DNA from: Tupaia tana
Lineage: Eukaryota > Chordata > Mammalia > Scandentia > Tupaiidae
Length of the DNA: 64,000 nt
Assembly (NCBI GenBank): GCA_026018925.1
Contig: JAKSZU010000006.1
Location: forward strand, 130,241,592 to 130,305,591
Reading direction: 5' to 3'
A program made the translations under genes and the position numbers. Of this stretch, positions 14,485 through 26,705 are shown piece by piece. How positions within the stretch are numbered: the stretch's first letter is position 1; each line of letters begins with the position of its first letter. A model generated the notes under the pieces. That model ran no database searches. It was not told where the DNA came from and saw only the letters and a list, made by a program, of their open reading frames with translations.

Positions 14485-14742
14485 GAGAGGGGAGGCAGCA
14501 GGTCGTGTAGTGGTTAAGGCAGACCATAGTTCGAGTCTTGGACCTGGTGCCTTGAAAATCACTCCGGTACATGTGCGTGTGTGCCTAAAATCTCAAAAGG
14601 AGAATGGAGAAGAAGGGGGTGTGGTGTGACCATCTATTCCCCCTAGCGGGTGATTTCTCACCTCCTCTCTCTCTGTCTCTCCAGTGACTGCATGCGCTCT
14701 ATAGCAAAAATCTCTAAAAAGTAAAAAAAAAAAAAAAAAAAG
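14485..14742 (+). mobile_element. tRNA-derived SINE
   Basis: Plus copy with B box GTTCGAGTC, missing part of the anticodon-arm region, ending in an 18-A tail at which the next SINE begins. Confidence 0.8.
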
Positions 14743-14747
14743 GGTAA

Positions 14748-15010
14748 TGGGACCAGCAGATGGTGTAATGGTTACATCTCTGGACTCCCATGTAGTCGAC
14801 CGCTGTTTGAGTCCTGAACCTGGTGGCTCAAACTCACACCAGGTGCATGTGCATACATTCCCAAAATCCCAAGTGTAGAATGGAGGAGAAAGGATTACAG
14901 CGTGGCCATACTCCCTGGGGGGTGATTTCTCACTTTTTGAACCTCTCTGTCTGTGTCTCTCTGGTGAGCACATGTGCCCTATAGCAAAAATATCTCTAAA
15001 ATAAAAACAC
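14748..15010 (+). mobile_element. tRNA-derived SINE, head-to-tail with previous
   Basis: Plus copy starting GGGACCAGCAGATGGTG and ending TATAGCAAAAATATCTC. It appears inserted in or just after the A tail of the preceding copy. Confidence 0.83.
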
Positions 15011-15309
15011 TTTAAAAAGATAGGTAAATTTGAATAACAAGTCAGCCAGATGATAGAATACAGAAAGAGTGCTTCAGGCTGCCCAAGAGCAAGTACAAAG
15101 GCTTTGAGGCAGGAAGAAGCTTGATGTTCTTTAAGGTCAGAAATAAGACCAGAACTGCAGATGGGAAAGAAGAAAGGCAGGAACAGAGGTTAGGAAAGTG
15201 GGAAGTTTATCCACTGACCCATCCATTTCTCTACTCACTCCATGAACACTGGTTGAAAGTCAGCCAGACATTAGACTGAAAGTCATCGTCCTAATCCTTG
15301 AGGTAGCAT

Positions 15310-15450
15310 GAGAATTAGGTTATTTTCCTCATTTCACATTTGACTTGATTCACGTGTAGCAAAATGACTTATCTAAAATACCAACCTTATAGGTATAAAG
15401 CTATGACAAGTTCAGAATGCCTGATCTCAAATACTCTTCTTTTCCCATTG
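15310..15450 (-). repeat. MIR (old SINE)
   Basis: Contains the antisense MIR core text CCTCATTTCACATTTGACTTG and later AAGCTATGACAAGTTCAGAA; heavily diverged. Confidence 0.45.
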
Positions 15451-15665
15451 GACAGTATCTGAAAGCAATGACTATCCCTGATTCAGCTACATGAAAGATG
15501 CCTGTAATATTATATTATGCTCTGCTAGGTTTTTGTTGAGCAAAGAATAAGATATAACATTTTTAGCCTAGGAATTAAAATGTATTTAATGAAAATACAT
15601 TTAATGAAAATATATTTAATAAATACTTCCAATAAAATAAAGCACATTTAAAAGTTATCCTGGAG

Positions 15666-15922
15666 GGGGACTGGTGGATGGCATAATGGTTACGTCACTG
15701 GACTCTCATGTAGTAGACCGTGGTTTGAGTCCTGGACCCGGTGGCTTAAAGCTCATACTAGGTTCATGTATGTGTATGTGCTCAAAATCCTGAGAGGAGA
15801 ATGGAGGAGAAGGGGTTGCGGGGTGGCCATCCACTCCGGGAGGTGATTTCTCACTTTCTATCTCTCTACCTCTCCAGTGAGTGCATGCATCCTATACCAC
15901 AAATCTCTCTCTAAAAAAAAAA
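15666..15922 (+). mobile_element. tRNA-derived SINE, first of two at one target
   Basis: Flanked by AAAGTTATCCTGGAG at 15651-15665 and 15923-15937, a clean target-site duplication. Full-length with A tail. Confidence 0.85.
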
Positions 15923-15937
15923 AAAGTTATCCTGGAG

Positions 15938-16183
15938 GACTGGCCCCACAGCCTAGTGGTAAAGGGAGCTAGATGCCATATAGCACACTATGGTTCAACT
16001 CTAGGTCCCCCCAGCTTGAAAGATATGTTGGTTCATGTGTTTACATGCTCAAAATCCTGACAGGATGGAAAGATGGAGGAGAAGAGATTGTGTTTTGACC
16101 ACACCCCATGGGGAGCATGCTCTCTCCCTCTCCCTTCCTCTCTCAGAGGGCATACACATGGTCTCTGGCAATTAAAAAGAAAA
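15938..16183 (+). mobile_element. tRNA-derived SINE, divergent, second at same target
   Basis: A divergent relative (head GACTGGCCCCACAGCCTAG). Its 3' end is followed by AAAGTTACCCTGGAG at 16184-16198, a third copy of the target sequence. Confidence 0.72.
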
Positions 16184-16199
16184 AAAGTTACCCTGGAGC

Positions 16200-16315
16200 C
16201 TCCCTTGCTCACTCAGGTATGAGAAACTCACAGAAAAATTATAAGGGCAAGATGAGATAACCCATGTAAACTGCTCAGGTTAGTGCCTGGCTTATGGTAA
16301 TTGCTTGATACATTA
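16200..16315 (+). repeat. MIR 3' part
   Basis: GATGAGATAACCCATGTAAACTG... and TTAGTGCCTGGCTTATGGTA match the MIR 3' region; followed by an (ATT)n tract. Confidence 0.6.
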
Positions 16316-16321
16316 TCAGCA

Positions 16322-16525
16322 TTATTATTATTATTATTATTATTTTTATTGGAGCATGGCCATGCTGAAATCCTTTTCTTCTATCCTATCAGGACTTTGG
16401 GTATGGAAACTTATGCACCCATGTTTTCCAAGCTGCCTGGGTTGGGATTCAAACCATGGTTGGCTATGTGGGATCTAGTTCCTAATGTACAGCACTTAAC
16501 TGCTGTGCTACAAGGCTGGCCCAAT
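16322..16525 (-). mobile_element. tRNA-derived SINE, old and 3'-degraded
   Basis: Starts at the (ATT)n tract, keeps the ATCCTTTTCTTCTATCC body and an eroded head ending CAAGGCTGGCCC. Confidence 0.6.
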
Positions 16526-16529
16526 ACAT

Positions 16530-17630
16530 GGCGGCTCTTGTTAACACAGTAGGATTAGTTTTGGTTTAGTGCTGGTCAAAAAGGTCTCAGGGCAGGTGAG
16601 ATAGAATACACAATAGAATACAGATTCTATTACTTACTATCTTCCTAACTTAAGACTAAAAACTGAAACAAAAGATGATCTTTTTATGTAGACCTGAGTA
16701 TTATTTTGCAATCTTACCAACCTTCAGAGTGCAAACTTACCAATTCTTGGACTGGCATCTCAACTCTTGAATTTAATCAAGGCATTAGAGACCGAAAAGA
16801 AGCCAACCAAAGTCTAGTAATAAAACAAAGACACAGAAAGCAACACATCTGTTTTACTCTAATTGTGGTTCCAGGAGAACTTTCAATAAAGGAGAAAATA
16901 CCCACGGTTATTATTTCATGTTGATGGGTTACAAAAATTCTGGTTATAAATAAAGCCAGGGGGCCTCTCCGTAGAGAAGGTGAAGAATAGTGGCTTCCAC
17001 AGTTGATTTCTCTGGGGCCTGAAATGAGGCCTAGATATTCTAGTGCCAAAGGAAGGCAAGTTTGCATGAGCCTGGGATCTGTCCTGCTAGAAGAATCCTT
17101 CACAGAGTTTCTGAAGCTCTTGGGGAAAGAGCAATTCCCAAGGATGTCCTGATTCATTGCTATGCTTTCACGTCATCATGTTTCTGCAGTCAGTGATTCA
17201 GGCAGTGCTTGGGAAGAGAAACCTGACATTTTCCAGAACTCTCTGTAGAGTGGTTCCTCACTGCCACCTTTTGAAAATGCCAGCTGCAGAAAGGATTAGA
17301 GAGCTTGAAAGTTTGAAAGTGACAGTTAGATTTGTTGGGCCCAATGAAGCCAGGAGTATTTTTTTCTGCTGTTAAATGATCTGTATTTTTTCTTGAGGTA
17401 AAAATTATCTATGCCAACAAAGCTCTCATCAGGTCATTTTTTTTAAAACAGGTTCACATTGGAATTAAATAGTTGAGATTTGTTGTTAATTTACATTGTC
17501 AAATTGCCTCATTTATTGTTAGAATGAATGGGGTAATAAAATCTCTCTCTCTAAACCTACAGAAATTTATTATGCATTTGAGAGTCGATTTTTTTTAATC
17601 AAGAAATTGTGGGGTATCTTCTTTTTTAAA
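16530..17630. other. Intergenic, nothing recognised
   Basis: No repeat, gene or motif recognised. Open frames on both strands at about 16700-17160 lack any domain and are taken as chance. Confidence 0.4.
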
Positions 17631-17886
17631 AGTATTTTTTAAGAGACATTTTTGCTATAGGGCATGTGCACTTGCTGGAGAGACAGAGAGATAAAGAGAC
17701 AGAAAGTGAGAAATCACCTCCCAGAGGGGATGGGCACACCATAATCCTTTCTCCTCCATTCTCCTCTCAGGATTTGGCACATGCACACACACCCAATGTG
17801 TTTCAAGCCAATGGTCTGGAACTCAAACCGTGGTTGACTACATGGGAGTCCAGTGATGTAACTATCATGCCATCTGCTGGACCCAC
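17628..17886 (-). mobile_element. tRNA-derived SINE, long form
   Basis: Minus copy with clear body and head (CATCTGCTGGACCC). Confidence 0.82.
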
Positions 17887-17899
17887 TATGATCTTTTTA

Positions 17900-18095
17900 A
17901 GTTCAAAGAGCTTAAGAGTCAGAAAAGTTTGTGACCAAACCCCAGTTCTGCCATTTACTTGGTTGGTGACTTTGAACAACTTAAGCTTTCAGTTTACTCT
18001 TCTACAAAATGAGAATCCTACATTCTAACTCTCACACTGTGTAGATTAAATTAGTTGAATAACGTGAAGGATTTAGCACAGGCCCAGAATACCCA
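17900..18095 (+). repeat. MIR
   Basis: Reads as a diverged plus-strand MIR: CCAGTTCTGCCATTTACTTG, then ACAAAATGAGAATCC and TAGCACAGGCCCAGAATA. Confidence 0.6.
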
Positions 18096-18324
18096 AAAAT
18101 AATATTTTCTAAAATAATTATAATGTTGATACAATTTTCCTAATATTTAGTATTTAATGTATTATCTTTATTTTTTCTTAGCTTGTAACTATTAGTGATT
18201 TTAGATCAATGGCTAATAAAAAAGGTGTGCTTTTTTTCTTAGTGATTTTAACAAAATGCTTCTACAATATATAATTTACATATTTATCATTTTAAAGTAC
18301 TATGCTTTTTGTACTTAGAAAAAT

Positions 18325-18592
18325 AATAATTTGCCAGAGTGCACGTGCACTCGCCAAAGAGAGAAGAGAGAGAGAAAGACAGAGGGAGAGCAGAAAGCAT
18401 TCTTCTATGGGGGATGATCAGGCCGGAAACCCTTAGCCATCTCTTCTTCCTTTTGGGATTTTTAGCACATGTGCACACACGTACCTGCTGTATTTCTCAA
18501 GCTTCCCAGTCCAGGACTCAAAACACACAGTTGACCAGGTGAGATCTGCCCCCCTCCCTGGTCTCAACTCATTATAGCACCAGCTGGCCCTG
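18325..18592 (-). mobile_element. tRNA-derived SINE, old variant
   Basis: Minus orientation, keeps GTGCACGTGCACTCGCC and ends CACCAGCTGGCCCTG. Body is diverged. Confidence 0.65.
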
Positions 18593-19149
18593 TTTACTTA
18601 TTTATTTTTTAAGGCAGTGACAAAATACCTTTTTAGTATCTATTAAAGTGATCTTTTCCCCTTTTGGCCAGTCAACATGGTGAATTAAGTCACAAGATTT
18701 AAAAAAAAAATGTTGAACTAGTTTTACAATCCTGAGATATATTTATTTGGTCATGGTGAGCTATTATTTTAATATAATGCTAGATTGTTTTTGCTAAACT
18801 ATTTAGGATTTTGGCATAAATATATATGTGAGATTGATCCATATTAATTCTTTCTATGTTATCTCTGATGGGTTTTAGATAAATGCTATGAGTCTTTTAT
18901 AAAGAATTAATGGGTATTCTTCCTTCATGGATAGGAATGGTTTAAATAGAAAAAGGATTAGCTACTCTTTGAAAGTTTGCAATTATTTTGAAATCATCTG
19001 AGTCTGAGATGTTTAGGGCTCATTCTTGGCTCTTTTCCTATTCATTCTTCCCCTCCCGCCCCCCCTCCTCTAGGTCTCCTGTTTCAAACCTTCTTGGTTT
19101 ATCCTCCATATCTTCTGATTGTTCCTATTCTGTACTGCATTTTGGATCT

Positions 19150-19400
19150 GTTTCTTTTTTCCTTTGAGACATTGTTGGTATAAGGCACATGCACTTGCCG
19201 GAGAGACACAGAGAGACAGAAAGTTTGAAGTCACTTCCCAGGGGGATGGCCACACTGCAATCCCTACCCCTCCCTTCTCCTCTTGGGATCTTGGGCACAC
19301 TCGCACACATGCCCGGTGTGAGTTTGAAGTCACTGGGTCCGGGATTCCATGGTCACCATGTGGGAGTCTAGTGACAACTGTTACACCACCTGCTGGCCCC
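19150..19400 (-). mobile_element. tRNA-derived SINE within L1
   Basis: Full-length minus copy, head ends CACCTGCTGGCCCC. Confidence 0.82.
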
Positions 19401-19474
19401 TGCATCTGTTTCTAATGAAAAGAACTCTCATCATCTAGGTTTAATTGTTGTTGAATCTATCTATGAATTTTAAT

Positions 19475-19728
19475 TATTTATTTATTTTTTAGGGTTTTGC
19501 CATAGGACACATGCATTCACCAGAGAGAGTAAAAAAGAAAATGAGAAATCACTCCCGGTGAGGGGATGGCCATGCCAGAATCCCGTCTCCTCTGTACTCC
19601 TCTTGGGATTTTGGGCATGCATGAATACATGCTCAGTGTGACTTAGAAGCCACCAGGTCTGGGGCTCAAACTGTGGCTGACCATATGGGAGTCCAGCCAC
19701 CTTAACCACTATGCCACCTGCTCACCCC
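19475..19728 (-). mobile_element. tRNA-derived SINE within L1
   Basis: Full-length minus copy 75 bp from the previous one, same orientation; older, with B box complement TTTGAG-type decay. Confidence 0.78.
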
Positions 19729-20924
19729 AAATGTTTATAATTTTCACAGGTTGTTTTCTTTTCTAGAAATTCAATTTGGCCATTTTAAATTACTTTTTAA
19801 AACTTACATATACAATTACACAACTACCACACAGATCACAAATCAAGATCTAAAACATGTTCATCATCCTAGATTTCCTCCAACTACTTTCCTGAAAGTA
19901 ACCATTCTCTTCCAGACCTCACCCACCCTATCATGACTTATCTCACTACATATGTTTCACTTTATATGCATGGAATCATGTGGTTGGTACCTTTTAGTGT
20001 CTGCCTTCTTTCATGTGATCTTTGAGCGGTGATCAGGTTGTTTTACATACTGGTAACAATAAGTAATAATACTTCATTGTGTGAATATAACACCATTTAT
20101 TTCTCCATGCTTCCATTAATGGGCATGTGGATTGTTTTTGATTTTTTTCACTATTATGAATAAAGTTGCTATGAACATCTCTGTACAAGTCCTTTTGTGG
20201 ATGTAAGCATTCAGTCCTCTTGGATTCATGCCCAGGAATGGAATCGTTGGGTCCTGGTGCATATTTAGCTGTAGTAGAAACTGTCAGTTTGGCTATACCG
20301 TTTATACTCCCTCCAGAGTGTATGAGAATTCCAATCTCACCACTCGTGGTATTGTCAGCCTATGACATTGTAGGCATTTTGGTGGTATTTAAATGTCTTT
20401 ATTTTTATCCTGACAAGGAATGAGCACATTTTCACATACTTATTGGTAAACAGATTTCCTTTTAGATCTCTTATAGATCATGTTATTGTTATGTTAAACC
20501 TTCTTGTATTTCTATTTGTTGTGTCTCTTGATTCTCATCTTGGTAGTTCATTTCTCATATGGTTTTAATTTTGAATGTGAGTTAATTTTATTTTTTAAAA
20601 TTTCCTCCCCAAGGAATCTAGGTCATACTCCAACAAACTGCTTTTGCATTTGCCTTTTCCAAAATCTCAGGGGTATTACATTTTGGAGCCATTTATATAA
20701 TTTCTCATCTCAAATACATGATCTCACCATTGCAAAGTTGAACACCAGTTTGTTTTAAGAGGGAAAAACCCACTTATTTTGTGATTTAAAAAACCTGTAT
20801 GTAGTACACACTAAGAAGTGGTATGTGTAGTGGATTATCTATGCTATTATTCCATATTGGAATGTCCTTCTCAAATCATAAAGCTTTTCACTATAATTTC
20901 ATTTGAGATTAATAAAAACACAAT

Positions 20925-21075
20925 GAGATCAGCAGAGTAATTGTCATTGTATTTTTGTTTTCCTTTTTGCAAATGAGGAAATGGAGGCTCAGACTTTAAA
21001 TGATAAATCCAAGGCTATATATGCAATGTGTAGAACCACATCTAGGACCCAGGTCTTAAAATTCTTGATCTAGTT
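20925..21075 (-). repeat. MIR
   Basis: Antisense MIR text GCAAATGAGGAAATGGAGGC, TCAGACTT and AACCACATCTAGGACCC. Confidence 0.55.
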
Positions 21076-21227
21076 CCCTTTTCAGTAGTACTCTCCATAG
21101 TCTTATATGATTTTCTTTGTTAGATATCACATACAATATAAACTATTTATTCCCAAGGGCAGTTAGTCAACTCACTAATTTAATCTTTAGTCTAGTAGAG
21201 CACATGGCTAAGATTGTGGGCCTTGGG

Positions 21228-21474
21228 GCCAGCAGAAGGTGTAATGGTTATATTGCTGGACTCCCACATAGTTGACCATGGTTCAAGTCCCAGACCTGGC
21301 AGCTTGAAACTCATGCTAGGTGTGTGTGCATGCACACCTAAAATCCCAAGAGAATAGAGGCAAAGGGATTGCAGTGTGGCCATCCTCCTGGGTGGCAATT
21401 TCTTGCTTTCTGTCTCTCTGTTTCTCAGGTGAGTGCTCATACCCTACAGGAAACATCTCTCTGAAAAAAAAAAA
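21228..21474 (+). mobile_element. tRNA-derived SINE inserted in a MIR
   Basis: Plus copy flanked by GTGGGCCTTG before and GTGGACCTTG after (target duplication). The flanks join into one MIR (21190-21600), which dates the SINE as younger. Confidence 0.83.
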
Positions 21475-22382
21475 AGTGTGGACCTTGAAGTCATGTTGCC
21501 TGAGTTTGCAGAGCAGATACACTAATCTTGAGCAAGTGAGCCCCTATGAATCTCAGCTACAAATAGGAGAAAAAATATTGACCTAATAGACTTTTTTCCA
21601 AGGTAAAACAAAATTATATTTGTAAAGTTTAGGTCATATCTTCTCAATATATGTTCGCTATTATTGTCTTTAGAACAAATTCTAACGACTGGGCTTATGT
21701 AATATGTATTCTATTAATATCTGAATAAGTTTCATATTGTTCCTCTCTTCCTCTCCCCAGTGACTTTGCTTTTCATATGTTTTTTGATACAAGATGATAC
21801 AAGACATTACAGAGATTATATGATATTTAAATCATAAATCATTATGTCATCTCTAGGCTTTATTGGCTCACATAGCTGAGCTTTATTAAAATATTATTTA
21901 AGCCAGAAATTTTCCATGAAATATCAGGCTTGCTAATTTTTTCCCTATGTTTTTGGTCAAAAGCCTAGATGCCCTTGTGTTTCCAATATACAATATTTTT
22001 GCATTGAATGTATGTTAGAAGTTCAGTTACGTGGGAACAAATAAGAGAAGCTCCTAGCTGCAAGTGAAAACTTGTTACCCTACATCACTGACTTTCACCA
22101 TCCTGTTTTCTCTGTTTGCCAAGGACATAGGAAATGCAATGCCGAGGCCAGTGCTTGACACTTACGTAGGACGGTGATAGGTTACCAGGAAAAATGAGTG
22201 CTCTGTATGAAATACACTTATAATTGTCACACATGTTGGAGATCCTAAGTGGAACAGTGCACCTGTTCTAGGGGGTGAGTCACTGCTTGCTTTGAATGGG
22301 CAGTTGTGAGGAAGGAGCTCACAGGCTTTTAGGCACTCAGTCTCATAAGGAAATAAAATTTTGGCCTAAGTTAATGGAGGTT

Positions 22383-22636
22383 GTGGGGCCAGCAGGTGGC
22401 ATGGTGGTTATGGCACTGGACTCCGACATTGCCAACCATGGTTCGAGTCCCAGACCCAGTGGCTTGAAAATCACACCAGGTGTGATTGCATGCATGTGTG
22501 CATGGATGCCTCAAATCCCTAGAGAATGGAGGTGAAGGGATTACAGTGTGGGGGGTGATTTCTCATTTCCCTCTCCTTGTCTCTCTTTCTCTCTGATGAG
22601 CACACACACTCTGTGGCAAAAACCATAAAATAAAAT
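22383..22636 (+). mobile_element. tRNA-derived SINE
   Basis: Plus copy beginning GGGGCCAGCAGGTGGCATGG with B box GGTTCGAGTCC intact; middle part (GGCCATCC) shortened. Confidence 0.82.
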
Positions 22637-23044
22637 GCTTGGAGGTGGCTACTTATGGTAAAAGATTTTGTTTTGTTTTCTTATTTTAAGAGAAAATTGT
22701 ATCCCTCTGAAGTAAAGATAGGATGGGGTAACATGAGAAGAATAGTCAAAGGTTTGAATCAACTTTGTTGTGCTTGTTTGATAGAGAAATGCTGTTCCCT
22801 CACAAAGGAAAATCATCAGTAGCCAACACAGTCTTGTCATTCCTTTTTTGGAATTACGGGCTGTGATTTGGGTTTGCATTCTTGCTTTTGTGTTACTCTT
22901 CAACTCTGTTAGCTTCTTTCTCCTCCACATAAGACATTCCTTCTAATTGGCACATACTACCTGCAACAGCTTTTTAGATCAGAGGTAGATTCCTAACCTA
23001 AAGTAATAGAATGCAAAGTCTAGTCAATACAAAATAAAAAGATG

Positions 23045-23315
23045 GGCTGGGGGCCGGCAGATGGTATGATAATTTGCTGGACTCACACGTAGTCGACCAC
23101 AGTTTTTGAGTCAGGGACTCAGCAGCTTAACACTCACGCCAGGTGCATGTGCGTGTGTGTCCAAAGTCCCAAGAGGAGAATGGAGGAGAAGGGAGTGTGG
23201 TGTGGCCATCCATAGGAGTGGAGAGGTTGGACTGATTTCTTGCTTTCTGTCTCTTTGTCTCTGTCTGGCGAGCACACGTGCCTAATAACAAAAATCTCTC
23301 TAAGAAAAAAAAAAG
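23045..23315 (+). mobile_element. tRNA-derived SINE
   Basis: Plus copy starting GGGGGCCGGCAGATGGTATG, ending in an A tail. The A-box region carries a deletion before TTTGCTGGACTC. Confidence 0.82.
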
Positions 23316-23667
23316 GCTGGACAAAGCAGATTCTTTGCTTGTTACTTTTAGATAATCTGAGACATGGAGGTAGCTATGGGCCTGGGAGACAGAAGATATA
23401 ATCTCAGAGATAGGGATGGTTCATAAAAACTGTGTGTGAGATGAGTAATAAGTAGGTAGAGATAAGAACTGGGCAACAGGAAAATGGGACACTAAAGACA
23501 GAAAGATGGAACTGAGGGAGTGGACTGTTTCTAGATCTGTCCTATCCTAACTTTTCCTAAGACTTGATAATTCTGCTTTTACTAAATTCCAATGCAGAAT
23601 GTATCCTTTCAGTACCACCTGCATCTTTCCATTCCTACTTCCTGATGTATAAAAGTGCCGTGTTGGA

Positions 23668-23912
23668 CCAACAGTTGGCATAATGGCTATGTTGCTGGAC
23701 TCCCATGTAGTTGACTGTGGTTTGAGTCCCGGACCCGGTGGATTAAACTCACGCCGGTCGCATGTGTGTTTGTGCCCAAGATCCTGAGAGGAGAATGGAG
23801 GAGAAGGGATGGTGGTGTGGCTATTCCCCCTGGAGGGTGATTTCTCGCTTTCTGTCACTGTCTCTCTCTGTCTTTCTGGTTAGTGCATGCTCCCTATAGC
23901 AAAAAACCCTCT

Positions 23913-23952
<40 letters not shown>
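23668..23952 (+). mobile_element. tRNA-derived SINE with long pure A tail
   Basis: Plus copy with about 39 uninterrupted A at its end and target duplication AAAAGTGCCGTGT / AAAAGTGCAGTGT. The long pure tail points to a recent insertion or tail expansion. Confidence 0.88.
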
Positions 23953-23954
<2 letters not shown>

Positions 23955-24074
23955 GCAGTGTCTGGAGTCAGACAATCAGTCATTAAATAAGCAATCTGTG
24001 ATACATCATTTAAATTTTACCCCCAGTTTCTTTTGTAACATAAATATAGTAATGACACTAATTTCTTAAGATTG

Positions 24075-24384
24075 AATAATATATATTTTTTAAATTTAAT
24101 TTTATTTATTTTTATTTTTTATTTTTTGAGAGGTTTTTCACTATAGGGCGCGTGCGCTCGCCAGACAGAGAGAGAGAGAGACATAGAGACAGAAAGCCAG
24201 AAATCACGCCCCAGGGGGGATGGTCACGCCGCAATCCCTTCTCCTCCATTCTCCTCTCGGGATCTTGGGCACGCACGCACATGCACCTGGCGTGAGTTTT
24301 AAGCCACCGGGTCCGGGATGCGAACCGCGGTCGACTACATGGGAGTCCAGCGACATAGCCATTATGCTAACTGCTGGTTCCCAA
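24075..24384 (-). mobile_element. tRNA-derived SINE, young subfamily, inside a MIR
   Basis: CpG-rich, well-preserved minus copy ending AACTGCTGGTTCCC, flanked by AAGATTGAATAATAT on both sides. The host sequence around it is a MIR. Confidence 0.9.
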
Positions 24385-24639
24385 GATTGAATAATATTTT
24401 TAATATACTATAAAGCAGTGTACCATGCTGACAAATAACTTCTTGATTCATATTTTGTCACTCAAAGGTAAACAAAACACAGTAGATATTTCATTTGTTA
24501 ATCAAGAGGGAATTATCAAAAGTTTCTTTTCATGAAGCATCCTCTAGTAGGAAGACAACTGCATTTCATAGATGCCCAGTTCACTACCTTTTGTGACAGT
24601 CACTATCATCCCTTCATTGAAAAAGTTCCAGAGGGGGAA

Positions 24640-24800
24640 AAAAAGTGCAGCCAGCACGGTGGGACCACCATCTGGGAGGTTTGATGCCACATAGCAGGCC
24701 TGGGTTCAGTTCCCAGGCCAACCCGAATATGCAGGAGAGATTGTGTGTGACCATAATCCTGGCTAGCTGGGAAGACCATGGCACACCAAGATGCTGCCAA
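24640..24800 (+). mobile_element. Second-family SINE
   Basis: AGCCAGCACGGTGGGACCACC head, GGTTCAGTTCCCAGGCC in B-box position, then TATGCAGGAGAGATTGTG. It is related to copies at 41410 and 54285 but lacks the first family's body. Ends at a (TG)n tract. Confidence 0.55.
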
Positions 24801-24806
24801 AGATGC

Positions 24807-24810
<4 letters not shown>

Positions 24811-24841
<31 letters not shown>
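24811..24841. repeat. (TG)n microsatellite
   Basis: About 15 TG units at the end of a second-family SINE. Confidence 0.95.
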
Positions 24842-24842
<1 letters not shown>

Positions 24843-25321
24843 ATGCACATGTATCGAGGGGTCGGAGGACAGATTATAACCTATAAAAGAGCGTTAGAAG
24901 TACACTTCAATGGATTCAAACAGATAAGGGTTTTGTTTATGTCCAAGTTCAAAGAACTCATAAACATTTGCGGTGACTCAAAGAAAGAGACTAAAAATTT
25001 TTAAAATGACTCTTTCCTTGACTACTATTGGAACAAAGCCTAAAGTACTGAGTCAAAGAGTAAATATCTAGATATGAAAGAGCTGGCCTAAATCCATTTG
25101 GCTCAAATAATAGTAAACTAATGGTCTTTCTCTTAATAACTGATAATGTGTATAAACAGAACATACCGTAGCCTTTATCTTAGAGAAAAATGAAAGTGAA
25201 GTAGTATTAAGACACTGCCTCCAAGTTGCACTGTTAATATTTATGAAAAAGGTGCTTATTTTACTCAATGGGTAGATTATGTAATAAAAATCATGATCTG
25301 AAAACAAAACACTGTGTCATG

Positions 25322-25454
25322 TGGAGTATGTCATTGGAGACCATCATTAGGGTTGGTGGCACTATTACAGAGTGCGTGCCTCTTGGAGCCAATTAACTTC
25401 TTTGGAAGAAGTGCCTTTGTTGGTTGTTGTCATCTTACAAACGTACACTGGTGA
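25322..25454 (+). repeat. Diverged direct repeat, copy 1
   Basis: GGAGTATGTCATTGGAGACC, then GGTTGGTGGCACT and TTGGAGCCAATTAACTTC. Matches 26570-26705 at most positions with small indels. Not a known repeat to me. Confidence 0.8.
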
Positions 25455-26569
25455 CCACAATGTGAATGGCCAAGGGTAATTTGCTACTGCACACAGAAAA
25501 AGAAAGAACTTAAATCCCATGGCCTCAGTATATAGAATAAATGTATCAGCCTTCATATACCAACGATGATGACACTGCAGAAAAACCTGTGAAGGGGACA
25601 GGAGAAGAATCATCGCAGATAATCTACCTCCCTTCCATGTTGTGAATTGATAGTGAAACTGCTCAAAATGGTCGCATTTGCACACTACTAATTTTTGGAC
25701 ATATGAACTCGGAAGCACCAGAATAATGTGCAAATAATTCAAGAGTTAATTCAGATGTGGTGGGAAAATGCTTTGCGTCATTGGGAAGAAGTTTTACCCT
25801 TGTTGCTTATTAAACCACGAAACAAAAGAAAATAGTGTTTAGAGACTCTGTTATATTTCCTGCTAAAATTCAGTTCATTAAACAATGTCTCTTTTTATCA
25901 TGAACTAAGGCAATTCATTCAAAAACACTGAAATTTGGCAATTTGGGAAAATGTAATGTCAGCAAAGGTAAGAAGCCTATGAAAATCATCTGCAGTATTT
26001 TATGATTCCAGGTTAAACATTGCAAGAGAAACTAGCCTGATGACTACGGTAGAGTGGTGATTCCCAGATTTATCTAAAAGCATTTGCTAGAAATATAGAT
26101 CCAGATTCTTTCATTTGATCCAGGACAATTACTATTAATGTTTGAAAATCCCTGATACATGTGTAGTTGTCAAAAAAAAATTAAAATAAGTTACAGGATA
26201 CATCTCCTTAGTGTTGATTTCTTATTCTAAAAGTCTAAGATGAAAAGATTGCATTTAACTTGAGATAATGGGCCAATCAAGGAATTATTATAGTACTGTA
26301 AATCACAGAACTACAAGGAATTTGTTACAAAGTAAGTGATAAAAGATATGTTGGAAGACAACCATAAGAATTATCAATAATACTTTGGGGAAAAGTACAG
26401 GCATCCAGCTATTAGAGATGTAAAAAATATATTTATGTAGCTTTCCCACTTAATGAAACTTCTCTGGAGCCTATATATAAAAGTGATTTAGCACATGTCT
26501 CTGGCAAATGTAAAACAAAATTGTCAAAACAGAGCTAGTATTGCCTTGTAATTGGTGTTGATTTTAATA

Positions 26570-26705
26570 TGGAGTGTGTCATTGGAGACCGTCATTGATG
26601 GTTGGTGGCACTGTCACTGAGTGTATCCCTTTTGGAGCCAATTAACTTCTTTAGCTAGATGTGCCTATTGAGCTATTGTGATCTATTGATCAGTACTGGC
26701 TGATA
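26570..26705 (+). repeat. Diverged direct repeat, copy 2
   Basis: GGAGTGTGTCATTGGAGACC, then GGTTGGTGGCACT and TTGGAGCCAATTAACTTC, same order and spacing as the copy at 25322. Confidence 0.8.

Larger units (their letters stand above)
14230..15250. repeat. L2 fragments split by two SINEs
   Basis: Text resembling L2 (AGGCAAAGGAAACAGAGTCC..., then AGCAAGTACAAAGGCTTTGAGG) is interrupted by the SINE pair at 14485-15010, so the SINEs are younger. Confidence 0.45.
18700..20470 (-). mobile_element. Antisense L1 3' part, broken by two SINEs
   Basis: 18720-19060 (GGTCATGGTGAGCTATTATT..., GATTGATCCATATTAATTC) and 19740-20470 (TTCATTGTGTGAATATAACA, CTATTATGAATAAAGTTGC, GGAATGGAATCGTTGGGTCC) match the antisense of L1 ORF2 and its 3' end. 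Many stops; no intact frame. SINEs at 19150 and 19475 interrupt it. Confidence 0.7.
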
